From the NCBI GenBank assembly GCA_964420985.1, contig CAYQUT010000011.1:19044-83043 (forward strand): 64,000 bases of DNA, read 5' to 3'. The notes beneath the pieces were generated by a model. It searched no databases. It was not told the origin of the DNA and saw nothing but the letters and a program-made list of their open reading frames with translations. The position numbers were made by a program, and so were the translations under genes. The stretch is from CAMCTV01 sp964420985 (lineage in GTDB: Bacteria > Bacteroidota > Bacteroidia > Flavobacteriales_D > Sanyastnellaceae). The first letter of the stretch is position 1. Each line of letters opens with the position of its first letter. Shown one piece after another: positions 16,259 through 24,769 of the stretch.

Positions 16259-18142
16259 TCAATCAAATTTCTCAAAAGAACAATCAAATTGATTTTTCTT
16301 CCAATTCGCTGTTCCAATCAATTTCCATTGATTGTTCTTCAAATCGCGATCAAGAACACCAAATTCCCAAGTTTCGGGAACGTTCATTGACTTATGATAC
16401 AACATGAAATGCCCGTTCAAAGGCCCTCTAAAATTCTTTTTCAACCAAAATGCAGTGTAGCGTTGTATTCCTTTCACAAAATGAGTGGAATCCACCGTTG
16501 AATTGAGAACGCGAAAATTCCAATTTACCCAAGAGCTACCAGAGACATAATAACCAGGACGACCGTCCTCTTTTGTCATGGGCAATAACTCATGCTTACC
16601 ATTTTGATGAACAAACTCAATTTTGATCAAGTCATCTCTTTCATCAAAGTGATAATGTCCAAATACAGCGTGATGTGTGATTCCTAAAAAACCTTTGCTT
16701 AAGTAATGAACGGCCTGATAACATTTATTCAATGTCCCATTAAATGCGCTGTTCTTGTATCCAGTCGGAAGCGCTTCTTGAATGGGATGAGCCGCATAAA
16801 TCATAAAAGATTGTGCAATAATGCAAACCAATAAAAAACACATCACAACGTGATATTTTAGATCATTCAACGTCAAAGTTTTGAACAATTTAATTTCTTC
16901 ATCTTTTTTAGGCAAATCGACAAAAGTGATTCCACAACTCTCGTCTGTGCATCGTTCTGTGATTCTATTTCGCGAAACCAAAAAATAAATTTTGTTGCCG
17001 ATAAATGAAACTCCAGGGATAAGGACCAAGAGATACAAAGGCCACAATAGAGCATTGGCCCTGAAAACAGCACGATAGGTGTTAAAACCTTTATAAACAC
17101 GGCCGGAATTATCGACCGCATGAATGTCATCCAACAAATCATTCAAATCTAACTTAGAGATAACCGCGTCCGTTGAGTAAGAGGATTGAACGGTCTTGAA
17201 TTGTATCCAACCAAAAAGATCAAAGTGTTCTAAAATAATTTTCGTTCTTGCACAAAGAGGGCATTCCCCATCATAGTAAAACGTTACACTAGAATTAGCT
17301 TTTCTCTTCTTAAATATGTTGAAGAAACCCACAGGTAATAACAAGATATACAAGGCAACAACCGCCAAAGCAAAAAAAGGAATCGGAAAAAAAATCAAGA
17401 TACCCAAGTGCAACCCCATTCCTATGGACCAGAAAATCCAACGGAAGGATTTAAAATAAAATAAAAAGATAAAGACCAATTCAAAAATGATGGTCAGATA
17501 TCCTAAAAAGAGCATTAACCATTTTTGATTCAGCACTTCTGGCAACGCGATAAAAGAGGCACAAACATGTGATGCTGGCCACCACATCCCAAGACCCTTT
17601 AACCAAATGGGATCAGTCAGTTTGAAAAAGATTGAATCAAAATAAACCAGCCCAACACCAACAAACAAAGGGACCCAATAGCTAAAAACACTTGTTGTTA
17701 CAGGCGGATGGTAATGAAATTTTGAATTGGAATATCTAATTTTCAGAATCAATCTATCCAATGACCATACACGGGAGACGGGAATAAACATGATGAGGAA
17801 ATTCAGACCCATGTATGCGTAAAACACATGGTATTCAAAGTCGCCTATAAACCCAATGAAAATAATGGAAAAAATATAGTTGATTACCGCGGAAATTCTT
17901 GTCAGCAAACCAAAAATCAAAAAGAGAATGCTCAATAGCCAAAGACCAAAAGCTAAATCCCAATTGATATCAGAGACATGAATGAATGGAACTTCTTCAA
18001 ACATTAAATTCTTAAAATCCCAAATACGTTTTACTTCAAAAAATAGAACCATTGAATACACTATACGGAACCAAGCAAGTCCCGTTGCATCTATTTCTTG
18101 ATTGTACTTGTTTTTACACCAATTCAAAAAACGCTTCATCAT
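16259..18142 (-). CDS. HTTM (vitamin K carboxylase-like) membrane protein fused to a DCC thiol-oxidoreductase domain
   Basis: The 627-residue protein joins three parts. Residues ~10-290 form an HTTM domain, the horizontally transferred relative of gamma-carboxylase, with many membrane helices (GLAWFRIVYSMVLFFEVKRI, FYAYMGLNFLIMFIPVSRVW, PASHVCASFIALPEVL). Residues ~300-410 are a DUF393/DCC domain with the CxxC motif FYYDGECPLCARTKIILEHF. The final ~180 residues, after one more membrane helix, contain no family I recognise (GYKNSAFNGTLNKCYQAV). HTTM-DCC pairs are seen elsewhere as neighbours or fusions and suggest a redox-linked membrane reaction. It overlaps the aminotransferase gene by 4 nt within the glycan operon. 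Substrate and reaction are unknown. Confidence 0.82.
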   Translation of the reverse strand: MMKRFLNWCKNKYNQEIDATGLAWFRIVYSMVLFFEVKRIWDFKNLMFEEVPFIHVSDINWDLAFGLWLLSILFLIFGLLTRISAVINYIFSIIFIGFIGDFEYHVFYAYMGLNFLIMFIPVSRVWSLDRLILKIRYSNSKFHYHPPVTTSVFSYWVPLFVGVGLVYFDSIFFKLTDPIWLKGLGMWWPASHVCASFIALPEVLNQKWLMLFLGYLTIIFELVFIFLFYFKSFRWIFWSIGMGLHLGILIFFPIPFFALAVVALYILLLPVGFFNIFKKRKANSSVTFYYDGECPLCARTKIILEHFDLFGWIQFKTVQSSYSTDAVISKLDLNDLLDDIHAVDNSGRVYKGFNTYRAVFRANALLWPLYLLVLIPGVSFIGNKIYFLVSRNRITERCTDESCGITFVDLPKKDEEIKLFKTLTLNDLKYHVVMCFLLVCIIAQSFMIYAAHPIQEALPTGYKNSAFNGTLNKCYQAVHYLSKGFLGITHHAVFGHYHFDERDDLIKIEFVHQNGKHELLPMTKEDGRPGYYVSGSSWVNWNFRVLNSTVDSTHFVKGIQRYTAFWLKKNFRGPLNGHFMLYHKSMNVPETWEFGVLDRDLKNNQWKLIGTANWKKNQFDCSFEKFD

Positions 18143-19263
18143 ACTGCTACAATAATTTTTACTATGCGCACAATATCTTCTTCAGTCAATTCAAAAAAGA
18201 ATGGCAGTCGGAGTAAACAATCAGAGAATTTATCGGACTGAGCCAAAATACGGCCATCGTGTTTGTCTTTGTAGAAATCACTGCTGTGCAAACTCAAATA
18301 ATGGAAAACAGCATGACAGTTTTCCGCTTTCAATCGGGAAATAATTGCCGTGCGCGTGTTTAAATCCTTACAAACCAGATAAAACATGTGCGCATTGTTG
18401 CTTGCATAATTGGGTATCGTGGGCAAAGCAAACCCAACACTTTCAGCGTGAGGCGAAAGCAATTCATGATACAAACTCCAAATGGACTTTCGTCGCTCTT
18501 GAATGGCATTCAAATTCTCTAGTTGCGCATATAAAAATGCTGCGATGACATCAGAGGGAAGAAAAGATGAACCTGTATCCACCCAGCCATATTTGTTGAT
18601 TTCGCCTCTAAAAAACTCAGCACGGTTGGTTCCCTTTTCCCATAAGATCTCAGCTCGTTTTACAAATTGCTCATCATTAATGGTCAACATACCGCCTTCC
18701 CCAGCAATAATGTTTTTGGTTTCATGAAATGAGAAACACCCCAAATGGCCAATGGATCCCAAAGGTCTTCCTTTGTAGTATGCGTCAATGGCTTGTGCCG
18801 CATCTTCAACTACATAAATACCGTGTTGATTGGCCAAATTCATTATGGCATCCATATCACAAGCCACACCCGCGTAATGCACTGCGACTATGGCCTTGGT
18901 TTTTGGGGTTATCAAATCAGCCAACAATGTAGCATCGATATTAGGATTTTCCTGCTCACTATCCGCAAAAACAATTTTTGCACCCTGACGTACAAACGCC
19001 ACCGCGGAGCTTACAAAAGTGTAAGACGGAACAATTACTTCATCACCATCTTTGATGTCCAAAAGCATGGCGCACATTTCCAAAGCATCTGTGCAACTGG
19101 TTGTGAGCAAAACCTTTCCAAAGCCATACTTAGATTCAAAAAACGCATGGCATTTTTGCGTAAAAACGCCATTTCCCGAAATCTTACCTGAAGCAACGGC
19201 TTCTTGGATATAATCCAATTCTTTTCCGGTCAAGTAGGGCTTATTGAAAGGCACAAATTTCAT
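18139..19263 (-). CDS. rffA: dTDP-4-oxo-6-deoxysugar transaminase, WecE/RffA type
   Basis: The 374-residue PLP enzyme belongs to the DegT/DnrJ/EryC1 family and matches the WecE/RffA branch: VPFNKPYLTGKELDYI, LLTTSCTDALEMCAMLL, DEVIVPSYTFVSSAVAFVRQ, VVEDAAQAIDAYY and the PLP lysine K183 in FSFHETKNIIAGEGG. WecE converts dTDP-4-oxo-6-deoxyglucose to dTDP-4-amino-4,6-dideoxygalactose with glutamate as donor. Followed here (in transcription order) by HTTM-DCC and preceded by a NeuD-type acetyltransferase, it would supply an N-acetylated amino-deoxysugar for a surface glycan. The exact sugar nucleotide is inferred from the family. Confidence 0.9.
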   Translation of the reverse strand: MKFVPFNKPYLTGKELDYIQEAVASGKISGNGVFTQKCHAFFESKYGFGKVLLTTSCTDALEMCAMLLDIKDGDEVIVPSYTFVSSAVAFVRQGAKIVFADSEQENPNIDATLLADLITPKTKAIVAVHYAGVACDMDAIMNLANQHGIYVVEDAAQAIDAYYKGRPLGSIGHLGCFSFHETKNIIAGEGGMLTINDEQFVKRAEILWEKGTNRAEFFRGEINKYGWVDTGSSFLPSDVIAAFLYAQLENLNAIQERRKSIWSLYHELLSPHAESVGFALPTIPNYASNNAHMFYLVCKDLNTRTAIISRLKAENCHAVFHYLSLHSSDFYKDKHDGRILAQSDKFSDCLLRLPFFFELTEEDIVRIVKIIVAV

Positions 19264-19269
19264 TTTTCA

Positions 19270-19908
19270 CTATTTAATTTTTCGAGCTGGAACCCCAACG
19301 TACAAACCTGGCTCAGTGATATTTTTATGCACCAATGCACCGCCCCCTATTTGTGTTCGCTCGATTGTTTTTACATTATCAATTACATTGGCACCAATGC
19401 CAATAAAATTTTTTTCTCCTATCACTACAAAACCTGCAACATTGCAACGAGGTGCCAAAAAGGAGTGTGCCCCAATTTGACTATCATGTGCAATCATGAC
19501 TCCTGTGTTGAGCAAGACATTGGAATTCAACACCACATTTTGATCTAAAATACAACCTGATAAAATCACACTTCCCTCACCCAACTGGCAAGTTGGATCA
19601 ACGATTGCTGAAGGATGCACTACCGTCGCAAATGGAATCTGCCCTTTAAATCGATCATAGAACATTGCTCTGGCATCAAAATGCTTGTATCCAATGGCTA
19701 TCAACAATTGCTCAAAGTGATTCTGGTTGTAAAAATCAAGAATCGCCAAAGTTCCGGACAAAACCGGAATACCATTGATCAAAACACCAGGCTCCGCATA
19801 ATCATCAAAAAAACCAACAACTTCAAAACGCCCTGTTAATAGAGCATGATGGGCTATCAACTGTCCCAAATCACCTGACCCAATTATGGCTAGCTTAGTC
19901 ACTGACAT
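19270..19908 (-). CDS. NeuD/PglD-family sugar O/N-acetyltransferase
   Basis: The 212-residue protein has an N-terminal Rossmann-like PglD_N domain (KLAIIGSGDLGQLIAHHALL, VVGFFDDYAEPG) and a left-handed beta-helix made of hexapeptide repeats (VDPTCQLGEGSVILSGCILD) with the conserved active-site His region VMIAHDSQIGAHSFLAPRC. PglD acetylates UDP-4-amino-sugars; its position directly before the WecE-type aminotransferase fits N-acetylation of the 4-amino group formed there. It overlaps the HAD gene by 14 nt. Confidence 0.88.
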   Translation of the reverse strand: MSVTKLAIIGSGDLGQLIAHHALLTGRFEVVGFFDDYAEPGVLINGIPVLSGTLAILDFYNQNHFEQLLIAIGYKHFDARAMFYDRFKGQIPFATVVHPSAIVDPTCQLGEGSVILSGCILDQNVVLNSNVLLNTGVMIAHDSQIGAHSFLAPRCNVAGFVVIGEKNFIGIGANVIDNVKTIERTQIGGGALVHKNITEPGLYVGVPARKIK

Positions 19909-20536
19909 GAATTAATTCCTCTAAGCTATGGATTTTTTTCCCTTGGTAAAAAGGATAATCATGATTTCTGTCGATTAAAATTGCGTTGATTCCTAAATGT
20001 AAAGCAGGAAAAATATCCAACTTTAAAGAATCTCCAACGTAAGTGATTTGAGATGGATCCACATTCAGTTCGTTTATGGCCTTTTGAAAGAAGGCGGTAT
20101 TTGGTTTTCGCAAACCACTCAAAGCAGAACCAAAAACGGCCTCAAATTGGCCAGGAAAAAAAGACTCTACTTTTTCTTTGACACTTTCGTCCCAATTGGA
20201 CAAAATGGCCTTAGAATCATGAATATGTGCAATGGCCTTGGTATCCTCAAATGGCTGCCAAGGCAAATAGGTGCATGCGGCAAAAATTTCATCCAATAAC
20301 ATTTGTCTTGGTTCAATTCCCATGCTCAGCAATAACTTGCCGTTAAATTCTTCGTAGAATGACTTACTCGTTTTATCTGGAAACAATATCAATTCGGACA
20401 ACCATCGGTGTCGGCAGGTAAACTCACTTACAGGAATATTAACACCATGCTTGTGCAGCACCTCCAAGAAATTTGTATAAAAGGAAGGTTTATACAACAG
20501 GGTGTTCGCCAAATCAAAAAGATAAATCTTACGCAT
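19895..20536 (-). CDS. HAD-superfamily hydrolase with altered motif I
   Basis: The 213-residue protein starts at ATG 20536, 8 nt after the ATP-grasp stop. HAD motifs are visible: motif I YLFDLANTLLY, motif II AILSNWDES, motif III Lys in LSGLRKPNTAFF and motif IV TYVGDSLKLDI. In motif I the nucleophile Asp8 is present but the +2 acid/base Asp is replaced by Ala10 (DLA instead of DLD). Ala at this place is known from phosphonatase, which forms a Schiff base with a cap Lys. So this may not be an ordinary phosphatase. It sits in the glycan operon between the ATP-grasp and NeuD genes. Confidence 0.85.
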   Translation of the reverse strand: MRKIYLFDLANTLLYKPSFYTNFLEVLHKHGVNIPVSEFTCRHRWLSELILFPDKTSKSFYEEFNGKLLLSMGIEPRQMLLDEIFAACTYLPWQPFEDTKAIAHIHDSKAILSNWDESVKEKVESFFPGQFEAVFGSALSGLRKPNTAFFQKAINELNVDPSQITYVGDSLKLDIFPALHLGINAILIDRNHDYPFYQGKKIHSLEELIHVSD

Positions 20537-20544
20537 TTCCGGCC

Positions 20545-21525
20545 TTAAAATAAATAAGCATTTTCTTTCCCTGAGCCTATTTCCCTCAAAGTTTTTTCGG
20601 GATAAATAATATCCATGATAACCCGGACGGCGCAACCCATTTGCACATTTACTGGAGGAGCAGGTTGATGAAATAAATACTCCGCCAATAAATATTGAAC
20701 ATCATCAAAACCAAATTGTGAACGAACAGAATTGGTTCCTGAAATACGAGCATTCACTTCAAAGGGTACAATCCCATTTGAAGTAACAATGGATTGAAGA
20801 TTCAAGCTTCCTACCAAATGAAAATGTTCATTCATAGCCTTGATAATGGGCTCAACCAACTCGTCATATTCTTTGGTAACCTCACACTCCATTGTTGTTC
20901 CGTTCTGCAAACTTCTCGACATTGTAATGTGTCCGTGCAACTGGCGATCCTTGTTAATGTAAAATGCCGTAGTAATCTCCTTTCCTTCTGCCCATTCTTG
21001 GATCATATACTCTTCTCCCAAATCTTTCCAATCGACAGGCTGAAACAACAAGCCCCTCGACCCCCGTCCCATTTTTGGTTTGGCCAAATATCGCGCAACT
21101 TGACCATTGAAAGCTGACACCTCAAATGACTCTGCAAATGGTATACGACATTTTTTAAATGCTTCAAAAGTCTGCATTTTATCTAAAAAAATACCCGCTT
21201 CAAAAGAGGGACAACCGACTACAAAAGGCAAATCTTTTGCTATCAAAGACAAATAATAAACCTCAAAATCAGTGCTGGGTATAATCAGATCGACGTTGTA
21301 TTCTTTGACCAAATCAATACTCTTTTGATGAAAACCGACATCCCAAGCAAAAGGCATTTCAACAACGTGATCACACCAAAAATTTCCAGCAGATACCGTA
21401 TTTACATTGGATCCAACAATCCTCAATTCAGGAAAACTACTCCGTATATTCCGGAGGATACCTTGCCCTACATTCCCTCCAATTCCCGTGACCCAAATGG
21501 TCTTTTGTTGCTTGTTCTCAATCAT
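20545..21525 (-). CDS. ATP-grasp carboxylate-amine ligase-like protein
   Basis: The 326-residue protein starts with a Rossmann-like pre-ATP-grasp domain (KTIWVTGIGGNVGQGILRNI) and continues with an ATP-grasp fold: ARYLAKPKMGRGSRGLL (ATP lysine and glycine-rich loop), YMIQEWAEGKEITTAFYINK, and VPFEVNARISGTNSVR with the Mg-binding E-x-N. It resembles the carbamoyl-phosphate-synthase-like/PylC-like proteins found in many polysaccharide clusters, which join a carboxylate to an amine. In this operon it could attach an amino acid or other acid to a sugar. It overlaps the epimerase gene by 8 nt. The substrate pair is unknown. Confidence 0.82.
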   Translation of the reverse strand: MIENKQQKTIWVTGIGGNVGQGILRNIRSSFPELRIVGSNVNTVSAGNFWCDHVVEMPFAWDVGFHQKSIDLVKEYNVDLIIPSTDFEVYYLSLIAKDLPFVVGCPSFEAGIFLDKMQTFEAFKKCRIPFAESFEVSAFNGQVARYLAKPKMGRGSRGLLFQPVDWKDLGEEYMIQEWAEGKEITTAFYINKDRQLHGHITMSRSLQNGTTMECEVTKEYDELVEPIIKAMNEHFHLVGSLNLQSIVTSNGIVPFEVNARISGTNSVRSQFGFDDVQYLLAEYLFHQPAPPVNVQMGCAVRVIMDIIYPEKTLREIGSGKENAYLF

Positions 21526-22342
21526 AAATATCAGTTAATACAACACCTTTGGGCGTGTAGCCCAAAGCGCCGTAAGTGAATTGGGCATCATAAATATAAG
21601 ATGGTGAGCAATCCGTTCCTACGTGATTTATTTTTGCATTGTAATACGCAGCCAACGTTTCAGCAATTTCCATATTTGAAAAAGAGCGCGGTGCAACGGA
21701 CAAAAACACCCCAACTTTCTCTTGTTGGATGATGGCCAAACACATTGCGGAAACATCATCTACATGAATATAATTCTGCAGTCTGGTTCCCTCACCATAC
21801 AATGTAATAACACCGTCATCTTTGGCCTGTGAAATACATCTAGGGATAAAGGTACTTTGATTCATTCCACTCCCAAAAATGGAAGAACAGCGAACTACAG
21901 CGCTCCGATTAAATCCCTTTGCTACCAACTCGCCGGCCAACTTGCTTTCTGCATAAGCTCCTTGAGGCAGTACAGGACTATTCTCTGTTATTGCCCCCTT
22001 TGATATGGCATAGACACTGACAGAAGAAATGTAAATAAAATGAACCTTTGGATATACCTTTCGAATCGCAAAGTTGTTGATGGCGTTTACAAGAAGCATC
22101 TCATCATTGTAATCATCCATGTGACCATATGGTATAATACTCGCCGTGTAAATGATGGCATCAACGTTCAATTGGGCATCCAAAAATGCAGTCCAGGAAA
22201 GGCTCTGAACATTTACATTTTTCCAATCATACTGCGATTTATTATAAACGGCTATGACAAAATAACCTTCATTTAAAAGCAGACTTACCAACGACTTGCC
22301 AAGAAATCCATTGGATCCAATAACTGCTATTTTCTTCACCAT
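21518..22342 (-). CDS. NAD-dependent sugar-nucleotide epimerase/dehydratase (SDR)
   Basis: The 274-residue protein starts at ATG 22342 (MVKKIAVIGSNGFLGKSLVS); longer in-frame starts lie inside the glycosyltransferase gene. It is an extended SDR with the NAD motif GSNGFLG, a catalytic triad region SSVSVYAI ... PQGAYAESKLAGE (YxxxK) and LQNYIHVDDVSAMC typical of nucleotide-sugar epimerases. It is somewhat short for the family (usually 300-340). It overlaps the GT2 gene by 7 nt and the ATP-grasp gene by 8 nt, so it is translated as part of the same operon. Which sugar it acts on cannot be told. Confidence 0.87.
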   Translation of the reverse strand: MVKKIAVIGSNGFLGKSLVSLLLNEGYFVIAVYNKSQYDWKNVNVQSLSWTAFLDAQLNVDAIIYTASIIPYGHMDDYNDEMLLVNAINNFAIRKVYPKVHFIYISSVSVYAISKGAITENSPVLPQGAYAESKLAGELVAKGFNRSAVVRCSSIFGSGMNQSTFIPRCISQAKDDGVITLYGEGTRLQNYIHVDDVSAMCLAIIQQEKVGVFLSVAPRSFSNMEIAETLAAYYNAKINHVGTDCSPSYIYDAQFTYGALGYTPKGVVLTDIYD

Positions 22343-23268
22343 CCTGCTTTTTCCTTGATGATGTATAATGGTCTTTCTTTGGCCTCGTCGAAAATGCGAC
22401 CAATATACAATCCCAGTAATCCCAAATTGGCAAACACCAAACCTCCGATAAAAAAAATGGCTACCATGATGCTCGTCCATCCCAGCGGAATATCAAACAT
22501 GAACTTTCGGACGGTTAGGTAAAGACCGTAGGCAAAGGATAAAAAAGTCATCAGAAATCCGAACTTAATCGAAATACGCAAAGGCTTGTTGGATTGAGAA
22601 ATGATGTTCTCTATGGCTAAATCAATCAATTTGGACAAATTGTAACTTGTTTTGCCTTCAAATCTCTTTTGGTGCTTGACCTCGATACTGGCTTGAGAAA
22701 ATCCCAACCATCTGGTAAAAAGGACAAGAGATTGACCACGCTCTGAAATTTGCTTATAGGCTTCAATCACCTTATTGTGATAAATAGCAAAATTCCCAAT
22801 CGATCCATCAATGTTGGTCTCGGTCCAATAACTGTAAAAAGAAAAGAACATTTTGGATGTCAATCTCTTTAGAAAACCATCCTCTCGTTGATGGCGTCTT
22901 GCACTCACAATATCAAATCCGCTCAATGCCTTTTGGTGCAAAGCCAATATCTCATATGGATTGTCTTGCAAATCACAATCCATCACTACGATGTACTCAC
23001 CAGAAGCATGATCTACACCGGCTTTGATGGCATAATGCTGCCCAAAATTTCGAGATAGATTAATGACACGTAATGTAGGATACGATGTCAAAAGAGATTG
23101 CATAACGGTCCATGAATCGTCCGGAGATGCATCATTGACCAAAACTATCTCATAGGTCAAAGAACTTGATGCCATAGCGTCCGTCACTTGCCTCAACAAC
23201 TCAGGCAAGATCTTTTCTGCCCTATAAATGGGCGAAACTATAGATATATCAATGGTTCTTTTTTCCAT
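22336..23268 (-). CDS. Family 2 membrane glycosyltransferase (GtrB/ArnC-like)
   Basis: The start at ATG 23268 gives MEKRTIDISIVSPIYRAEKI and a 310-residue protein. It has the GT-A core with LVNDASPDDSW, YIVVMDCDLQDNPYEILAL (DxD region DLQD) and RHQREDGFLKRLTSKMFF, and two C-terminal membrane helices (~232-255, ~265-290), as in GtrB, ArnC and DPM1-type enzymes that load a sugar onto a polyprenyl phosphate. It is the first gene of the glycan operon and has its own promoter at 23282-23312. Confidence 0.9.
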   Translation of the reverse strand: MEKRTIDISIVSPIYRAEKILPELLRQVTDAMASSSLTYEIVLVNDASPDDSWTVMQSLLTSYPTLRVINLSRNFGQHYAIKAGVDHASGEYIVVMDCDLQDNPYEILALHQKALSGFDIVSARRHQREDGFLKRLTSKMFFSFYSYWTETNIDGSIGNFAIYHNKVIEAYKQISERGQSLVLFTRWLGFSQASIEVKHQKRFEGKTSYNLSKLIDLAIENIISQSNKPLRISIKFGFLMTFLSFAYGLYLTVRKFMFDIPLGWTSIMVAIFFIGGLVFANLGLLGLYIGRIFDEAKERPLYIIKEKAGW

Positions 23269-23281
23269 GAATCGTTTCAAA

Positions 23282-23312
23282 CAAAAATAAGGCAATTCAA
23301 AGTTGTTAACAA
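23282..23312 (-). promoter_or_regulatory. Promoter of the eight-gene glycan operon
   Basis: The - strand reads TTG-N20-TATTTTTG; the -7 box is an exact TAnnTTTG match and sits 13 nt before the GT2 ATG at 23268. The -33 element overlaps the end of the M61 gene, which separates the two operons transcriptionally. Confidence 0.6.
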
Positions 23313-24769
23313 CGATATCGCTGGCTTAATTTATTGATCTCTTTTAATGCTTCGGGGATTACTTCAATCCGACCTTCCTCGGTGGTATTTAATCTGCACT
23401 TCTGATCGAGCCATTCCAATGCGGCCAATACTTCAGTTGTGTAATCTTTGGGGTGACTGACCAACGTAATCAATGATGACGGCACTCTTCCCGCGATGCG
23501 CTCCACCTCGTCCCAATAGTCTTGTACGTTGTACCCTATTGTATGGGTATTGTATTTGGACACCAAAAAGAGCATGACATCATTCAATGATCTCTTTCCA
23601 TCCGTGGATTGAATGATAAAAACATCGGTAAGAAAAGCCATCAGAGCCCCTTCATTGTATATGGATACCTTCCTGCCTGGTGTTCCTTGAACATATCCAT
23701 CAACCCACGTGTCAATGGAACTGTCTAACAGAGACGAAGAGAATCTTCCGGCATTATTCAAGTGGGCATTGAGCCATTCTAAAATACAATGCATCATTTT
23801 TTCCCAAGACCAAACACCTGACTGCCATAACATCAATTCTCCATAGTAAGTTGTAATGCCCTCCGTGATAAAACCAGTGGCACTGTATTGGGCCTGTGTA
23901 AAATCATAGGGCAGCAAGTCCTTTGGACGACAAAACTTTACATTCCAAGTATGAAACAATTCATGCGAGGATATTGACAAGACCTCGTCATAATATTCGT
24001 CATCACTCACCTCGCCCTGGCCCATGACAATCATGGTCGAATTGCAATGTTCTACACCGTGCCTCATTCTGTGAGGTGTGAAAATATAGAGATAATGATA
24101 TTCTTTGACGGGCAAAGCTTCCATCTGTTGGATTTGAAAATCCGTGAATTGTTGAATTTGTGAATAATCACCCGTTCTCCATTTCAATGGCAGTTCACCA
24201 ATGCTATGACAATGAATAGTGGTATTATTACATTTCCATTGAATGCTCTGAATGGAAGATGAAAACACCAAAGGGCTATCAGCCAATTCATCAAAATTTC
24301 TTGCTTCAAAAGTAAACTTTCCCTTTGCATCACTTTCTTGAAGGACAAGTCCACCTGCATACTGCCAATCTACATCCAAAACTACTCTAAGAAGAATGGG
24401 CTCCAATTCACGTTGCTTTATATAACAAAAGAGATTAACAGGATTTATGTAAAAAAGGGAATCTGATAAAAAACTACTTCCTGCATTGAGCTCATGGATA
24501 CACCATTCATAACTAACAGAAATGACTTGCTTTACATTTGATTTGATAACCCAATGATTGGGGGCTATCTTCTCTATTTTTATGGGGGATGTGTTGCCTT
24601 GTACTTTGAAATTTCTCGACCACTTCACAAAATTTCCAGGCTCATATCTACCGGGGCGCCAGAAGGGATAATATAAATCTGAAATGCCACTTTCAATTAA
24701 AAACTCAAGGGAAATGGCAAATGCTTTATCTGGATTCGTTGATGACCTCGAAATTTTGTATTTATTCAT
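23306..24769 (-). CDS. M61 family glycyl aminopeptidase-like metallopeptidase, short form
   Basis: The 487-residue protein shows an N-terminal M61 beta domain (SGISDLYYPFWRPGRYEPGN) and a gluzincin catalytic domain with H269-E-L-F-H273 (SSHELFHTWNVKFCRPK) and the third zinc ligand in TGFITEGITTYYGELML. M61 peptidases usually carry a C-terminal PDZ domain and a signal peptide and run near 600 residues; neither is seen here. It would thus act in the cytoplasm unless exported another way. It overlaps pafA by 8 nt and ends the sensory operon. Confidence 0.85.
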   Translation of the reverse strand: MNKYKISRSSTNPDKAFAISLEFLIESGISDLYYPFWRPGRYEPGNFVKWSRNFKVQGNTSPIKIEKIAPNHWVIKSNVKQVISVSYEWCIHELNAGSSFLSDSLFYINPVNLFCYIKQRELEPILLRVVLDVDWQYAGGLVLQESDAKGKFTFEARNFDELADSPLVFSSSIQSIQWKCNNTTIHCHSIGELPLKWRTGDYSQIQQFTDFQIQQMEALPVKEYHYLYIFTPHRMRHGVEHCNSTMIVMGQGEVSDDEYYDEVLSISSHELFHTWNVKFCRPKDLLPYDFTQAQYSATGFITEGITTYYGELMLWQSGVWSWEKMMHCILEWLNAHLNNAGRFSSSLLDSSIDTWVDGYVQGTPGRKVSIYNEGALMAFLTDVFIIQSTDGKRSLNDVMLFLVSKYNTHTIGYNVQDYWDEVERIAGRVPSSLITLVSHPKDYTTEVLAALEWLDQKCRLNTTEEGRIEVIPEALKEINKLSQRYRC

